From Oceanisphaera psychrotolerans (GTDB lineage Bacteria > Pseudomonadota > Gammaproteobacteria > Enterobacterales > Aeromonadaceae), in NCBI RefSeq assembly GCF_001870485.1, contig NZ_MDKE01000013.1, positions 1-64,000 on the forward strand: DNA of 64,000 bases. The letters run 5' to 3'. The translations under genes were made by a program, and so were the position numbers. The first letter of the stretch is position 1. Each line of letters opens with the position of its first letter. Below are positions 10,209 through 20,878 of this stretch, piece by piece. The notes beneath the pieces were generated by a model. That model worked only from the letters and a program-made list of their open reading frames with translations, was not told the origin of the DNA and did no database searches.

Positions 10209-11417
10209 ATGCCATTAACAGGAAAACGTATTTTAATCGGCCTCAGCGGCGGCATCGCCGCCTACAAGAGCGCCGAGCTGGTGCGCCGGCTCAAGGAGCG
10301 CGGCGCCGAGGTACGGGTGGTGATGACCGAATCGGCCAAGTCCTTCATTACCCCGCTCACCCTGCAGGCGGTATCGGGCGAGCCGGTGTCGGATGCGCTG
10401 CTGGATCCGGCGGCCGAAGCCGGCATGGGGCATATCGAGCTGGCAAAATGGGCCGATCTGGTGCTGATTGCCCCGGCCAGTGCCAACACCCTGGCCCGGC
10501 TGAGCGCCGGCCTGGCCGACGATCTGCTCACCACCCTGTGCCTGGCCACACCCGCCCCGGTGGCGGTCGCGCCGGCCATGAACCAGCAGATGTATCGCCA
10601 CCCGGCCACCCAGGATAACCTGGCCACCCTGGCCCGCCGCCAGACGCTGGTGTGGGGGCCGGCTCAGGGCGCCCAGGCCTGTGGCGATATCGGTCCGGGC
10701 CGCATGCTGGAGCCGATGGAACTGGTGACGTTGATTGAACGGCACTTTACGCCGAAAACGCAGCTTTTGTCCGGCATCAGGCTGATGTTGACCGCCGGCC
10801 CCACCCGCGAGGCGCTGGATCCGGTGCGTTTCATCTCCAACCACAGCTCCGGCAAGATGGGCTTCGCCCTGGCGCAAGCCGCCGTCGAGCTGGGTGCCGA
10901 GGTGACGCTGGTCAGCGGCCCGGTGTCGCTGGCCACCCCGGCCGGGGTGCGGCGGCTGGATGTGGAAAGTGCCGCCCAGATGCACAGCGTGGTGATGGAG
11001 CATATCGACGCCCAGCAGATTTTCATCGCCTGCGCCGCCGTAGCCGACTATGCCCCCAAGACGGTGGCCAGCCACAAGATCAAGAAAACCACGGCCGACA
11101 CCATGGTCATCGAACTGACCAGGAATCCGGATATCGTGGCCAACGTGGCGGCGTTGCCGAACAAGCCCTTTACCGTCGGGTTTGCCGCCGAAACCCGGGA
11201 TGTGGAAAAATACGCCCGGGACAAGCTCGGCCGCAAGGGACTGGACATGATCGCGGCCAACAACGTGGCCAAGGAAGGGCAGGGCTTCAATGCCGATACC
11301 AATGCGCTGACCGTCTTCTGGCCCACGGGACAGACCGATTTACCCCTGGCCGGCAAAAACGAGCTGGCCGGACACCTTCTCACCCTAATTGCAGAAAAAT
11401 ATCATGACACCCATTGA
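10209..11417 (+). CDS. coaBC: Bifunctional phosphopantothenoylcysteine decarboxylase / phosphopantothenate-cysteine ligase
   Basis: Two consecutive CoA-synthesis steps. 402 aa. The N-terminal FMN-binding CoaC half has [11 protein letters not shown] (active-site His) and [10 protein letters not shown]; the C-terminal CoaB half has the CTP-ligase segments [15 protein letters not shown] and HKIKKTTAD. The 3' end overlaps dut by 14 bp, suggesting co-expression of coaBC-dut-slmA, the order seen in E. coli. Confidence 0.97.
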   Translation: MPLTGKRILIGLSGGIAAYKSAELVRRLKERGAEVRVVMTESAKSFITPLTLQAVSGEPVSDALLDPAAEAGMGHIELAKWADLVLIAPASANTLARLSAGLADDLLTTLCLATPAPVAVAPAMNQQMYRHPATQDNLATLARRQTLVWGPAQGAQACGDIGPGRMLEPMELVTLIERHFTPKTQLLSGIRLMLTAGPTREALDPVRFISNHSSGKMGFALAQAAVELGAEVTLVSGPVSLATPAGVRRLDVESAAQMHSVVMEHIDAQQIFIACAAVADYAPKTVASHKIKKTTADTMVIELTRNPDIVANVAALPNKPFTVGFAAETRDVEKYARDKLGRKGLDMIAANNVAKEGQGFNADTNALTVFWPTGQTDLPLAGKNELAGHLLTLIAEKYHDTH

Positions 11418-11859
11418 GCTGAAAATTCTCGACCCCCGCGTGGGCACCGACTTCCCCCTGCCTGCCTACGCCACCCCGGGCTCTGCCGGTCTGGATCTGC
11501 GGGCCTGTCTGGACGCACCGCTGACACTGGCACCGGGAGAAACCCAGCTGCTGCCCACCGGCATCGCCATCCACATTGCGGATCCCGGCCTGTGCGCCAC
11601 CATACTGCCCCGTTCCGGCCTGGGCCATAAGCACGGCATCGTGCTGGGTAATCTGGTGGGGCTGATTGACTCTGACTACCAGGGTCAGTTGATGGTATCC
11701 TGCTGGAACCGTGGTGCGGAACACTTCACCATTCAGCCGGGTGAGCGCATCGCTCAACTGATGATCCTGCCCGTCGTGCAGGCCCAATTTACGCTCGTTG
11801 ACGAGTTTGACCAAAGCGAACGGGGAGAAGGCGGTTTTGGCTCTTCCGGTCGCCACTAA
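11404..11859 (+). CDS. dut: Deoxyuridine 5'-triphosphate nucleotidohydrolase (dUTPase)
   Basis: Hydrolyses dUTP to dUMP and pyrophosphate. 151 aa from the ATG at 11404, the same length as E. coli Dut. All five trimeric-dUTPase motifs are readable: [38 protein letters not shown] and the C-terminal arm [10 protein letters not shown]. The start lies inside the coaBC coding end; slmA begins 17 bp after its stop. Confidence 0.97.
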   Translation: MTPIELKILDPRVGTDFPLPAYATPGSAGLDLRACLDAPLTLAPGETQLLPTGIAIHIADPGLCATILPRSGLGHKHGIVLGNLVGLIDSDYQGQLMVSCWNRGAEHFTIQPGERIAQLMILPVVQAQFTLVDEFDQSERGEGGFGSSGRH

Positions 11860-11876
11860 CCGAGTTGAGTTCGCCT

Positions 11877-12479
11877 ATGGCCAATACCCAGAACAAGAAA
11901 AACCGTCGTGAACAGATCCTGCAGGCCCTGGCCCATATGCTGGAAACCAGCCCGGGTCAGCGCATCACCACCGCCAAGCTGGCGGCGGAGGTGGGGGTAT
12001 CGGAGGCGGCGCTCTACCGCCATTTTCCGAGCAAGGCCCGGATGTTCGAGGGGCTGATCGACTTTATCGAAGAGACCCTGTTCTCCCGCATCAACCTGAT
12101 CCTGCAGGATGAGAAGGACAGCGCCCTGCGCCTGCGTTACATACTGCAACTGGTGCTGGGCTTCTGCGAGCGCAACCCGGGCATTACCCGGCTGCTAAAC
12201 GGTGACGCCCTGCAAGGCGAGCACGAGCGGCTGCTGGTGCGCATCAATCAGCTGTTCGACCGGCTGGATACCCAGCTCAAGCAGGTCATGCGCGAGCGGC
12301 GTCTGTACGAAGGTGAAGGCTTCGCCGAAAACGAAACCGTGCTGGCCAATCTGCTGCTGGCTTATGTGGAAGGGCGTATCAATCAGTATGTACGCAGCCA
12401 GTTTCGCATCAAGCCCACCCACCACTTCGATAGCCACTGGCAGTTGCTGCAGCAACAGCTCATTCCGCTGACGGCCTGA
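11877..12479 (+). CDS. slmA: Nucleoid occlusion factor SlmA (TetR-like)
   Basis: Binds chromosomal SBS sites and blocks FtsZ ring assembly over the nucleoid. 200 aa from ATG 11877 ([20 protein letters not shown]). The HTH is [20 protein letters not shown] at residues 33-52, and [20 protein letters not shown] and VRSQF match E. coli SlmA. It sits after dut, as in E. coli. Confidence 0.93.
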   Translation: MANTQNKKNRREQILQALAHMLETSPGQRITTAKLAAEVGVSEAALYRHFPSKARMFEGLIDFIEETLFSRINLILQDEKDSALRLRYILQLVLGFCERNPGITRLLNGDALQGEHERLLVRINQLFDRLDTQLKQVMRERRLYEGEGFAENETVLANLLLAYVEGRINQYVRSQFRIKPTHHFDSHWQLLQQQLIPLTA

Positions 12480-12534
12480 TAACTGGCGCCTGCATCCCCA
12501 GGCACCCACACACAACGAATTGAGAGGCACATTG

Positions 12535-13389
12535 ATGGAAACAGAAATTCTCAACACCGACATACTGAATCAGGCTCAAAGCTGGATTCTGAATAACCAG
12601 GAGCTGCTGATCAGATATACGGTGAACATTACCGCCGCCCTGCTGACCCTGATCATCGGTTTCATGGCGGTAGGCATGCTCACCGGGGGCATGAACCGGG
12701 TGATGAAAGCCCGCAAGATCGACAATACCATCTCCGATTTTGTCACCAGCATGCTCAAATACGGCCTGCTGGCGTTTGTCATCATCGCCGCCCTCAGCCG
12801 GGTCGGGGTGCAAACCGCCTCCTTCGTGGCCATCGTCGGTGCCGCCGGTCTGGCGGTGGGTCTGGCGCTGCAAGGCTCGCTGTCCAACTTTGCCGCCGGC
12901 GTGCTGCTGATCGGCTTTCGTTTCTTCAAGGCCGGTGACTATGTGGAAGCAGGCGGCACCGCCGGAACCGTGCAGTCGGTACAGATCTTCACCACCATAC
13001 TGATGACCCCGGACAACCGCATGATAGTGGTGCCCAACTCCAAGATCCTGAACGACAACATCATCAACTATTCCAAGGAAAAGACCCGCCGACTGGATCT
13101 GGTGATCGGCGTGTCTTACAGCGCCGATCTGAAGCTGACCAAGGAAGTGCTGACCCGCATCATCAGCGAAGACGTCCGGGTACTGAAAGAGCCGGATTGC
13201 CGCATCGCGGTCAGCGAACTGGGCGCCTCTTCCGTGGACTTTATCGTGCGTCCCTGGGTCAAGGCCGAAGACTACTGGAACCTGAAGTTCGATCTGCTGG
13301 AAAAGATCAAGAACGAACTGGACGCCAACGGCATCGGCATTCCCTTCCCGCAGATGGACGTACATCTGTTCCGGGAAGACAAGGCCTGA
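12535..13389 (+). CDS. mscS: Small-conductance mechanosensitive channel, MscS family
   Basis: 284-aa inner-membrane osmotic valve. Three transmembrane helices occupy about residues 25-110; the third is the pore helix with the Gly/Ala pattern VAIVGAAGLAVGLALQGSLS, followed by the beta domain (DYVEAGGTAGTVQSV) and the cytoplasmic vestibule ending NGIGIPFPQMDVHL. The start at 12535 follows GAGAGGCACATTG; a TTG at 12520 is less likely. Ends at a bidirectional terminator shared with pyrE. Confidence 0.93.
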   Translation: METEILNTDILNQAQSWILNNQELLIRYTVNITAALLTLIIGFMAVGMLTGGMNRVMKARKIDNTISDFVTSMLKYGLLAFVIIAALSRVGVQTASFVAIVGAAGLAVGLALQGSLSNFAAGVLLIGFRFFKAGDYVEAGGTAGTVQSVQIFTTILMTPDNRMIVVPNSKILNDNIINYSKEKTRRLDLVIGVSYSADLKLTKEVLTRIISEDVRVLKEPDCRIAVSELGASSVDFIVRPWVKAEDYWNLKFDLLEKIKNELDANGIGIPFPQMDVHLFREDKA

Positions 13390-13406
13390 GCACAGTATTT
13401 GCCTGT

Positions 13407-13435
13407 AAAAAAGCCGCTTTTCAGCGGCTTTTTTA
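13407..13435. terminator. Bidirectional terminator between mscS and pyrE
   Basis: Stem AAGCCGCT / AGCGGCTT around TTTC, flanked by an A run and a T run, between two convergent genes. Confidence 0.9.
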
Positions 13436-13437
13436 CT

Positions 13438-14079
13438 TTAGATACCGTACTGTTCCCGGTAGGCCCGCACCCGCTCCAGGTGTTCGGCCATGGCCGGCTG
13501 CTCGCTCAGGTAGTCGATGAGATCACCCAGGGTGATGATGGCGGTCACCTCGGCATTATAGTCCCGCTCCACTTCCTGAATGGCCGATAGCTCGCCCTTG
13601 CCTTTTTCCTGGCGGTCCAGGGCAATCAGCACCCCGGCCAGTTCGGCGCCGTTGGCCTGGATGATATCCATCGACTCGCGAATGGCAGTGCCGGCGGTGA
13701 TCACGTCGTCCACCAGCATGATGCGACCGGCAAGCGGGCTGCCCACCAGGTTACCACCTTCGCCGTGAGTCTTGGCTTCCTTGCGGTTGAAGCAGTAGGG
13801 CACGTCCTGATCGTGCACTTCCGCCAACTGTACCGCGGTGGCGCTGGCGATGGGAATGCCCTTGTAGGCCGGGCCGAACAGCACATCGTATTGAGTGCCG
13901 GCATCGACCAGGGCCGCGGCATAGAAACGACCCAGGCGGGCCAGATCCCGGCCGCTGTTGAACAGGCCGGCATTGAAGAAATAGGGGCTCTTGCGCCCGG
14001 ACTTCAGGGTGAACTCGCCAAATTTAAGCACCTCTTTGGCCATGGCAAATTCAATAAAGTCACGCTGGTAGGCTTTCAT
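13438..14079 (-). CDS. pyrE: Orotate phosphoribosyltransferase
   Basis: Forms OMP from orotate and PRPP in pyrimidine synthesis. 213 aa from ATG 14079 ([20 protein letters not shown]), exactly the E. coli length; the open frame extends 48 codons further upstream but only into leader sequence. GGAGAAGTACAACC precedes the start. The PRPP loop [17 protein letters not shown] is intact. It lies downstream of rph; the 212-bp gap holds a strong hairpin. Confidence 0.96.
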   Translation of the reverse strand: MKAYQRDFIEFAMAKEVLKFGEFTLKSGRKSPYFFNAGLFNSGRDLARLGRFYAAALVDAGTQYDVLFGPAYKGIPIASATAVQLAEVHDQDVPYCFNRKEAKTHGEGGNLVGSPLAGRIMLVDDVITAGTAIRESMDIIQANGAELAGVLIALDRQEKGKGELSAIQEVERDYNAEVTAIITLGDLIDYLSEQPAMAEHLERVRAYREQYGI

Positions 14080-14204
14080 TGGTTGTACTTCTCCAAATGA
14101 TATTTGGTTTGGAAAATATCGGTTGCCACCGTGCAAGGCAGCATTAACTGAGAGAACTGGGAACGTCCTTAATCGTGGCAAGTCGGTAAAAGGGCTCACT
14201 CCGC

Positions 14205-14263
14205 TGGCTCGCCGTAAACCCATCCATGGGGGCCCATCTGCGCCATCCTTGGCGCAGATGGGC
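14205..14263 (-). promoter_or_regulatory. rph-pyrE intergenic hairpin / extragenic repeat
   Basis: GCCCATCTGCGCCA (14232-14245) is a perfect 14-bp complement of TGGCGCAGATGGGC (14250-14263) with a 4-nt loop. Next to it lies GCCGTAAACCCATCCATGGG, which looks like a common extragenic repeat of related genomes. In E. coli pyrE expression is set by an attenuator in this gap; here no U-tract follows on the minus strand, so attenuation is possible but unproven. Confidence 0.6.
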
Positions 14264-14291
14264 AGCCGAGCGAATCCCTTTTACCGCCCAC

Positions 14292-15029
14292 TCATCTACA
14301 GGCGTTTTTAGCTTCAATCGCCCGGCGCTGGTGTTCCACCAGCTCGTCGACGGACTTGCGGGCCAGGGCCAGCATGGCCAGCAGCTCTTCATGGCTGAAG
14401 GGTTCGCCTTCGGCGGTGCCCTGTACTTCGATCATCTTGCCTTCGGCGGTCATCACCACGTTCATGTCGGTTTCGGCGGCGGAGTCTTCGGTGTATTCCA
14501 GATCCGAAACCGCCTGGCCATCGACGATGCCCACGGAAATGGCGGCCACCAGGGTCTTGAGCGGGTCGGTCGTGATCATGCCCTGTTCCTTCATCCAGGT
14601 CAGCGCCTGGGCCAGCGCCACGCAGGCACCGGTAATGGCCGCGGTGCGGGTGCCGCCATCGGCCTGGATCACGTCGCAATCGACGGTAATGGTGAACTCA
14701 CCCAGCTTGTTCAGATCCATGGCCGCGCGCAGCGAGCGACCTATCAGGCGCTGAATCTCCATGGTCCGGCCGCCCTGCTTGCCCTTGGCCGCCTCGCGAT
14801 GCATGCGGCTGTGGGTAGAGCGTGGCAGCATGCCGTATTCCGCCGTCACCCAGCCCTGCCCCTTGCCCCGCAGGAAACGCGGAACGCCTTTCTCTACCGA
14901 GGCCGTACAGAGCACCTTGGTATGACCGAATTCCACCAGCACCGAGCCTTCGGCATGACGGGTATAATTGGAAGTGATGGTAACGGGTCGCATTTCGTCG
15001 ACCGCGCGTCCGCAGGCTCGTGTAGACAT
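14292..15029 (-). CDS. rph: Ribonuclease PH
   Basis: Phosphorolytic 3'-5' exonuclease that trims tRNA ends. 245 aa from the ATG at 15029, which follows GGAGAATGCC; the longer frame upstream is unsupported. Signature stretches are [47 protein letters not shown] and [14 protein letters not shown]. Unlike E. coli K-12, the gene is full length. Upstream of pyrE on the same strand and divergent from yicC. Confidence 0.97.
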   Translation of the reverse strand: MSTRACGRAVDEMRPVTITSNYTRHAEGSVLVEFGHTKVLCTASVEKGVPRFLRGKGQGWVTAEYGMLPRSTHSRMHREAAKGKQGGRTMEIQRLIGRSLRAAMDLNKLGEFTITVDCDVIQADGGTRTAAITGACVALAQALTWMKEQGMITTDPLKTLVAAISVGIVDGQAVSDLEYTEDSAAETDMNVVMTAEGKMIEVQGTAEGEPFSHEELLAMLALARKSVDELVEHQRRAIEAKNACR

Positions 15030-15185
15030 GGCATTCTCCAGTAGGAATAAAATCGTGCCGCCCGGCGGGCGAAACGCCGCCATTATAGAGAAACTGGCCG
15101 GCCATTGCATGCGGCCAGCCATTGGCCCCGGCGGCGGCCTGTGTCAAACTCAACCGATTAACATGCAACATATAATGGGAATCAC

Positions 15186-16049
15186 ATGATCCACAGCATG
15201 ACCGCCTATGCCCGGCAGGAATTCAAACAGGACTGGGGCACCGCCGTCTGGGAAATCCGTTCGGTCAACCAGCGTTATCTGGAAACCTATACCCGGCTGC
15301 CCGAACAATTTCGTAGCCTGGAGCCGCTGGTACGCGAAAAACTGCGCGCCCGCCTGCAGCGGGGCAAGGTGGAATGCGGCCTGCGTTTCGAGTCCAACCT
15401 GGCCAACCAGGGCCAGTTGCAGATGAACAAGCCACTGGCCGAGCAGTTGATCGAAGGCGCCACCTGGGTGATGGAAAAAGCCGGTCAGGGCAACCTGAAC
15501 CCGGTCGATATTCTGCGCTGGCCCGGCGTGATGGAAGCCCAGGCCCAGGACATGGATGCGCTCAGCAATCAACTGATCGCCTGTCTGGACAAGGTCGTCG
15601 ACGATTTCCTCGCCGCCCGCGCCAGTGAAGGCGACAAGCTGAAAGAGCTGATCGAACAGCGCCTCACCGGCATCGAACAGGAAGTGACCAAGGTCAAGGC
15701 CGAGATGCCCGCCATCATGGCATGGCAGCGCCAGCGCCTGCAGGACAGGTTCGAAGAAGCCAAGATTGAACTGGAGCCCCAGCGCCTGGAGCAGGAAATG
15801 GTGCTGCTGGCCCAGAAGGTGGACGTGGCCGAAGAGCTGGATCGCCTGGTTACCCACATCGGTGAAACCCGCAAGATCCTCAAGAAAGGCGGCGCCTGCG
15901 GTCGCCGGCTGGACTTCATGATGCAGGAGTTCAACCGCGAGTCCAACACCCTCGGCTCCAAGTCGATCAGTACCGACATCACCAATTCAGCAGTCGAATT
16001 GAAAGTGCTGATCGAGCAGATGCGGGAACAAATTCAGAACATCGAATAA
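15186..16049 (+). CDS. yicC: YicC family endoribonuclease
   Basis: 287 aa. MIHSMTAYARQEFKQDWGTA and the central RLPEQFRSLEPLVRE are typical of YicC; the C-terminal DUF1732 part has LDRLVTHIGETRKIL, GRRLDFMMQEFNRESNTLGS and ELKVLIEQMREQIQNIE. YicC was recently shown to be an RNase. Divergent from rph as in E. coli. In many relatives gmk is close by; here about 11.5 kb of accessory DNA intervenes. Confidence 0.95.
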   Translation: MIHSMTAYARQEFKQDWGTAVWEIRSVNQRYLETYTRLPEQFRSLEPLVREKLRARLQRGKVECGLRFESNLANQGQLQMNKPLAEQLIEGATWVMEKAGQGNLNPVDILRWPGVMEAQAQDMDALSNQLIACLDKVVDDFLAARASEGDKLKELIEQRLTGIEQEVTKVKAEMPAIMAWQRQRLQDRFEEAKIELEPQRLEQEMVLLAQKVDVAEELDRLVTHIGETRKILKKGGACGRRLDFMMQEFNRESNTLGSKSISTDITNSAVELKVLIEQMREQIQNIE

Positions 16050-16241
16050 TGTGCTGACTTTTACCATCGCCCCTGCACAAGCGGGGGCCCATGCCGCCAC
16101 ACCGAACAATCCACCTTTCTGGGCATCATTATGTCCATTGGAATGAACAAGCCAATTTCTTCTTCCCCATGCACATTTCCTTCCGGCTCTGGCATACTGC
16201 CTGGAACAGGAATATCACTGTCATCAGGGAGTTAAGCACCC

Positions 16242-17506
16242 ATGGCCACCCCCAAGAGTCTGGTTTTTCAGCTGCACCGGCACTGGGAAGTGATGGAATG
16301 CCTGTGCAGGATGTCGCGGGAGCTGCCCGCCTTTGAACCGGCCCGTGTGCTGACGGTGATCGAACGCTTTTCTTCCCCCACCGAGACTCAGGAGCCGGCG
16401 CAGATATTGCGTACCCTGTGTGCGGCCGATCTGCTGCAGCCGCTCAGTCGTTCCGACGATCTACAGCTCAACCCCGTGGTGCTGGAGTTTGTGCGCGGTC
16501 TTACCCGGGAACACGAGCTGGGGCTGTCGGCGGTACTCAAGGCCAGGGTAGAGGCCATTTGTCAGGCGACTCAGCAACTGGCAGAAGGCATTGAACACAA
16601 GAAAACGGATGACCTGCGCACCGGTGCGGCCCGGTTATCGGAACTGTTTCGCCAGATTTCCCGCCAGCTGGATCAGGACAGACATGCCATTCTGGAACTG
16701 GCGGAGCAGGCCAAGGCGAGCGATGTTGCCATGCCCCTGGCCCGGCGCTACCGGGCCGTGCTCGATGCCTACGATCAGTACGTTGAGCCCATGAACGAGA
16801 TGATGGACAGCGGCCTGGGCGGCGCCTTTTATCCCCACCTAAAGCAGGCAACCCAGACCCTGGAGCGGGCCGAGGAATACCTGTCGGTACAGGGCGCGCT
16901 TTATACCCAGCAGCTGCACTTGCGCCAGGTGGCGCAACAGGCCAAGGAGCTACGCCGGCTGGGCCGGGTAGTGGCTCAGCAGTGCGCAAGCACCCTGCTG
17001 CCACTGCGGGAGGAAGCCCGTCAGCACAACCTCTTGTCCACCGCAGTGAGCGAACTGCTGGGGCAGGTACGCAAACGAGGTGCCAGGCAGGTGCTGCATG
17101 GAAGTTCCCTGCTCGGATGGCAACGGGAGCGGCGCACCCGTATTCACCTGGAGGACAAGGTACGCACCCTGATGGCCGAGGCGCGTCAGTTTGTACCCAG
17201 AGAGCAGGCTTTTCCCGAGGCGTTGCCCGGCGATCCTGCCGACATCAACGTCTGGGTAGATGAAGCCGGTTACGCCAGGCTCTGGCTCTCGCCCTGCCGG
17301 TGCCCAATCTGCTGCACTGGCTGCAGCAGCATTACCCCGCCCTGCCCGATGACGTCTTGCTGCGACTCTATCACGATCTGGTCAGGGAGCCGGACTGGCA
17401 GTCATACCTGCAGGCCAACCCCACCTGCACCGAGCTGCATAACATCAGGGTCAGTTACCACCCGCATCGCCTCAGCGCCCATCAAGAGGACAACCAAGCA
17501 CCATGA
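16242..17506 (+). pseudogene. jetA: JetA/MksF-like subunit of a Wadjet defence operon, frameshifted
   Basis: Kleisin-like partner of a condensin-type plasmid-cleaving complex. The first frame runs from ATG 16242 to about 17275 (345 residues) and ends VWVDEAGYAR; from about 17276 the natural continuation (ALALPVPNLLHWLQQHYPAL to HQEDNQAP) is in another frame and stops at 17506, overlapping jetB by 4 bp. One missing base explains the shift; the uncorrected frame would run meaninglessly to 17594. Corrected length is about 421 aa, helical and coiled-coil rich. Identified mainly by position in front of jetB-jetC-jetD. Either decaying or a sequence error. Confidence 0.75.
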
Positions 17507-18111
17507 CCGACACCATTTCGCTGCAAAGCCTGCCCCGGCTGGGCGATCTGTTCCGGCTGTTCAATGGTGGCCGCCACCTCAACCGGCTGGCTGAGCCCGT
17601 ACTCTGGGCCGAGCTGGAGCAACAACAACAAGACTATGTGGCCCTGTTTGAAGCACTGGGTTACCAGCTGGCCATTGATGGTCGTGGTTTTGCCTGGTTT
17701 CAGAACGAAGACCTCAACGCCACCGTCAGCAACCAGTCACGCCAGCTGGCATTGCTCTTTATGGTGATTTTCGATACCCAGGCCGATGCCGGTCTGGCCC
17801 TGAACCGCTTTCACGAATGGCGTATTGATCGCAACCTGCTGGAAACCACCGTTGAACAGCATCAGGAGTTGCTGATGGCAGAAGAGCTGGACGTGGATAC
17901 TCTGCTGACATTGCTCGACAAGGCCGATACCTTTGGCTTTGCTCGACGTCAGGGCAACCATTGGCAGCTATTGCCGGCAGTATGTCGCTATCTGGATCAT
18001 TTCGAGGCACTGGCTGAACAGGAACGGACTCACCATGACGAGCTGGTGCAGGGCATGACCGCTGAAACACCGGCGCCTTTCGAACACTCCGGCCAGGAGG
18101 GCCAGGCATGA
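17503..18111 (+). CDS. jetB: JetB/MksE-like subunit (Wadjet)
   Basis: 202 aa, intact. Small winged-helix protein expected to bind the JetA kleisin of the SMC-like JetC complex. It has the MksE/DUF4194 character: an N-terminal FNGGRHLNRLAEPVLWAELE, then GYQLAIDGRGFAWFQ, and a C-terminal LLDKADTFGFARRQGNHWQL. Its ATG overlaps the corrected jetA stop (ATGA), and its stop overlaps the jetC start by 4 bp, so the operon is translationally coupled throughout. Confidence 0.82.
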   Translation: MTDTISLQSLPRLGDLFRLFNGGRHLNRLAEPVLWAELEQQQQDYVALFEALGYQLAIDGRGFAWFQNEDLNATVSNQSRQLALLFMVIFDTQADAGLALNRFHEWRIDRNLLETTVEQHQELLMAEELDVDTLLTLLDKADTFGFARRQGNHWQLLPAVCRYLDHFEALAEQERTHHDELVQGMTAETPAPFEHSGQEGQA

Positions 18112-20878
18112 TCCGCTACGGTTTTCAGCGTCTGGTGCTGCTGGGCAGCGCCGGCTACCGGCGCGCCGAGCTGCCGCTGGACGATGCTGTGTCGCTTATT
18201 GCTCCCAACAACACCGGAAAAACCAGCCTGATCAATGCTCTGCAGTTTCTGCTGATCATCGATCAGCGGCGCATGGATTTTGGCTCCCACGACTGGCTCA
18301 AAACCCGCCGTTTCTATTTCCCCGACAACAGTGCCTACATTCTGCTGGAAGTGGTACTGCCCCAAACCGGCACCGTGGTATTCGGCTGTGTCGGCAAGGG
18401 CGTCAGCCACGAGTACGAATATTTTGCCTACCAGGGGGAACTGAATGTCGACGACTTTCGCGACAATAACGACAACCTGGTACCTCAGCCCAAACTCATC
18501 AACCACCTGGCCGGCAAAGAGCGCATCCTTTACCGCTATGACGCTGCCGAATTCGCCCGCCTTATCTATGGCGGCCGGCTGGGCCGGCGCGGTGGTGAGC
18601 CCGACTTTACCGTGTTCAGAATGGAACATGTCAGCGATGCCAAAGTATTTCAGCAGGTGCTGACCCGCACTCTGCGACTGGACAAGCTCACCTCGGCCAA
18701 CGTCAAGGCCTATCTGCTGCAGATTTTTCGCCGGGATCTGCCCGACGCCAGCATTGATTTTAAACAGGAATGGGACAAGGCCTTTCACGATGTCAACGCA
18801 GAACGCGCCCAGTTCCTGGCGGCGGAGCGACAACTTGCACGCATTCATGAACTGGAACAGACCTGTGACGCCCGACTGGTGTTGCGAGGCAAGATAGCAG
18901 ACTGGCGGGAACGCATTAACGACGGCCTGTCACGCTGGCAGCAGTACTATCAACAACAGCAACAGCAGCTTGACACCAGATCGAGGAAGTACGTGAGTAC
19001 CAGCGCCGGCACACCGAGACTGACCGGGAGTTAACCAAGACCCAAGTTAAACTGGAAAACCAGCAAACCGAACTCGAAAAGCAGCAAGCACAACAGCAGG
19101 AACTGGAACAACGCTTTGCCCTGATCGGAGAACGCAGCCTGCTGGAGGCGCAACTGACCGGCACTCGCAACGAGCTAGAGCAGATCACCTCTCTGCTGTT
19201 GCAATCCAGCGAGCGCTCACCGGCGCTGATAGAGCAGGATCTGAAACGACTTCAGCAGCGGCTGAACGACTTGACCAAACAGCGCGCCAACCTGAACAAC
19301 AATCTCTACCTGCGCCTTGAAGCCTTGCTTTCAGCCGATGAACTGGTGCGGCTGAACAAAGTACTCAGCAGTCAGGCCATGGTGTTGGGTACCCATGCAT
19401 TTACCCTTGAGCTGCAGCAACTGCGCACCGCCCTGGCAGCCACGCCCGACAACCGGCTGGCGCTGCCCGGTCTGGATCTTGAGCTGAACGACCTTACCCC
19501 CCAACATCACCAACTGACGGCGGCGGAACTGGATGAGCAACTCCAGGATGCCGAACACCAGTGCGCTGGCCTGCAACAGCAATTGAACACCGCCAGCTCT
19601 CTGGAACAGGCGCAGCAGCGCAAGCAGAAGCTGGATCAGGAATGGCGGCAGCTGGAACAGGATCTGGCCGACTTTGATCTATTACAGCAACTGCTGCAAG
19701 CACCAGTGCGACAGGCCAGCCAGCAGCACCTGCAATCCGAGCTGGCGCGGGTCGAACACGAGCTGGCCCATGCCCAGGAGCAGGCCGAGCAACTGCGCTC
19801 CCGGCTGGAAGAGCTCGACAAGCAGTACAATATGCTTGAACTCGTACACCAGAACATTTCCCGGTTGCGTAACAACCGGGCCGACACCGCCGAGGAATTC
19901 GGCTACCTGACGGAGCTGCCCCATCATCCCTGGCTGGGGGAAAGTGACTGGCCACTGGAAAGCCTGGCCGAGCGACTGCAGGAATATCAGAGTGACTGCC
20001 GCCAGCTGCAGCGACACAACAGCGAGCTCAGTGCCGGACTCAATGAACTACATTCCGCCGGCCTGACCAAGTACCAGTACAGCGACAGCCAGGATGCCGA
20101 ACTCAGGCGCATTATCGACTTCGGCCACCAGCTGCCTCAGGAGCGGGAAGCACTGGAGAAAAAGGCTCGCAGCGCCGTGGTCAACGTGACCGCCAGCCTG
20201 CGGGAGCTTCGCGACGGTCTCTGGGCCTTTCAGGGCAAAATGAACGAGTTTAACCGGCTGATCAACCACCGCCAGTTATCGGATCTGAATACCTTTCGCA
20301 TTGAAGCTAAAGATGAAATCCAACTGGTCGAAGCCATCGACACCCTTATCGGTAAGGCCGAGAAGATCGATACCGGCGACAGCTTTGATCTGTTCAACCA
20401 GGCCAGTGTAATGGATGATGAGCCACTGGATGCGGCCAAGCAAGTTTTGATCGAGGAAGGCAATGCTCGTCAGGGGCTGAAGGTGGCGGATCTGTTCCGA
20501 CTGGTGTTCGTGGTAGGCAAGGTGGAGCAGGCACCGGAATCCTTTGAAGACATCGACAGCGCCGCTTTCAACGGCACCGTGCTGATGGCCAAGCTGGTAA
20601 CCGGCCTGGCCATGTTGCATCTAATGCAGGACCAGCGCCACCGATTGCACGCCATCTGCTATCTGGACGAGGCTCTGGCCCTGGATGGCCGTAATCAGGC
20701 CAGCCTGATCGCCACCGCCCACGAGTTTGGCTTCGCCTTGATTTTTGCCTCGCCGTCCCCCCTGACCACGGTACGCTACTGCGTGCCCATTCATCACCAC
20801 AAGGGATCCAATCATATCAGTCGCGACAGCTGGCAGATTCTCGAGCCACTCGATACACCCGGCGAGGCAACCTCATGA
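18108..20878 (+). pseudogene. jetC: JetC/MksB-like SMC ATPase (Wadjet), frameshifted
   Basis: SMC-type motor of the complex. The N-terminal head has Walker A APNNTGKTSLI near residues 32-42; long Gln/Glu/Leu-rich coiled coils follow; the C-terminal head has Walker B ICYLDEALALD and then ASPSPLTTVRYCVPI. The first frame stops at 19034 after about 308 codons. From about 18974 the continuation HQIEEVREYQRRHTETDREL is in another frame and runs to 20878. A single missing base at about 18972 joins them into about 923 residues. If the shift is real, the ATPase loses its C-terminal head and cannot work. Its end overlaps jetD by 4 bp. Confidence 0.82.

Noticed and set aside
14226-15044. 272-codon plus-strand frame opposite rph
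   Set aside because: Shadow of rph, no ribosome site, His/Gly-rich composition.
16242-17594. jetA frame read straight through to 17594
   Set aside because: After about 17275 the residues become Cys/Pro/Ser/Thr noise and overlap jetB, whereas another frame gives sensible protein ending in an ATGA overlap with jetB.
18960-18990. Programmed ribosomal frameshift in jetC
   Set aside because: No slippery heptamer or downstream stimulator is seen at the junction, and jetA and jetD need the same kind of shift, which fits mutation or base-calling error better.
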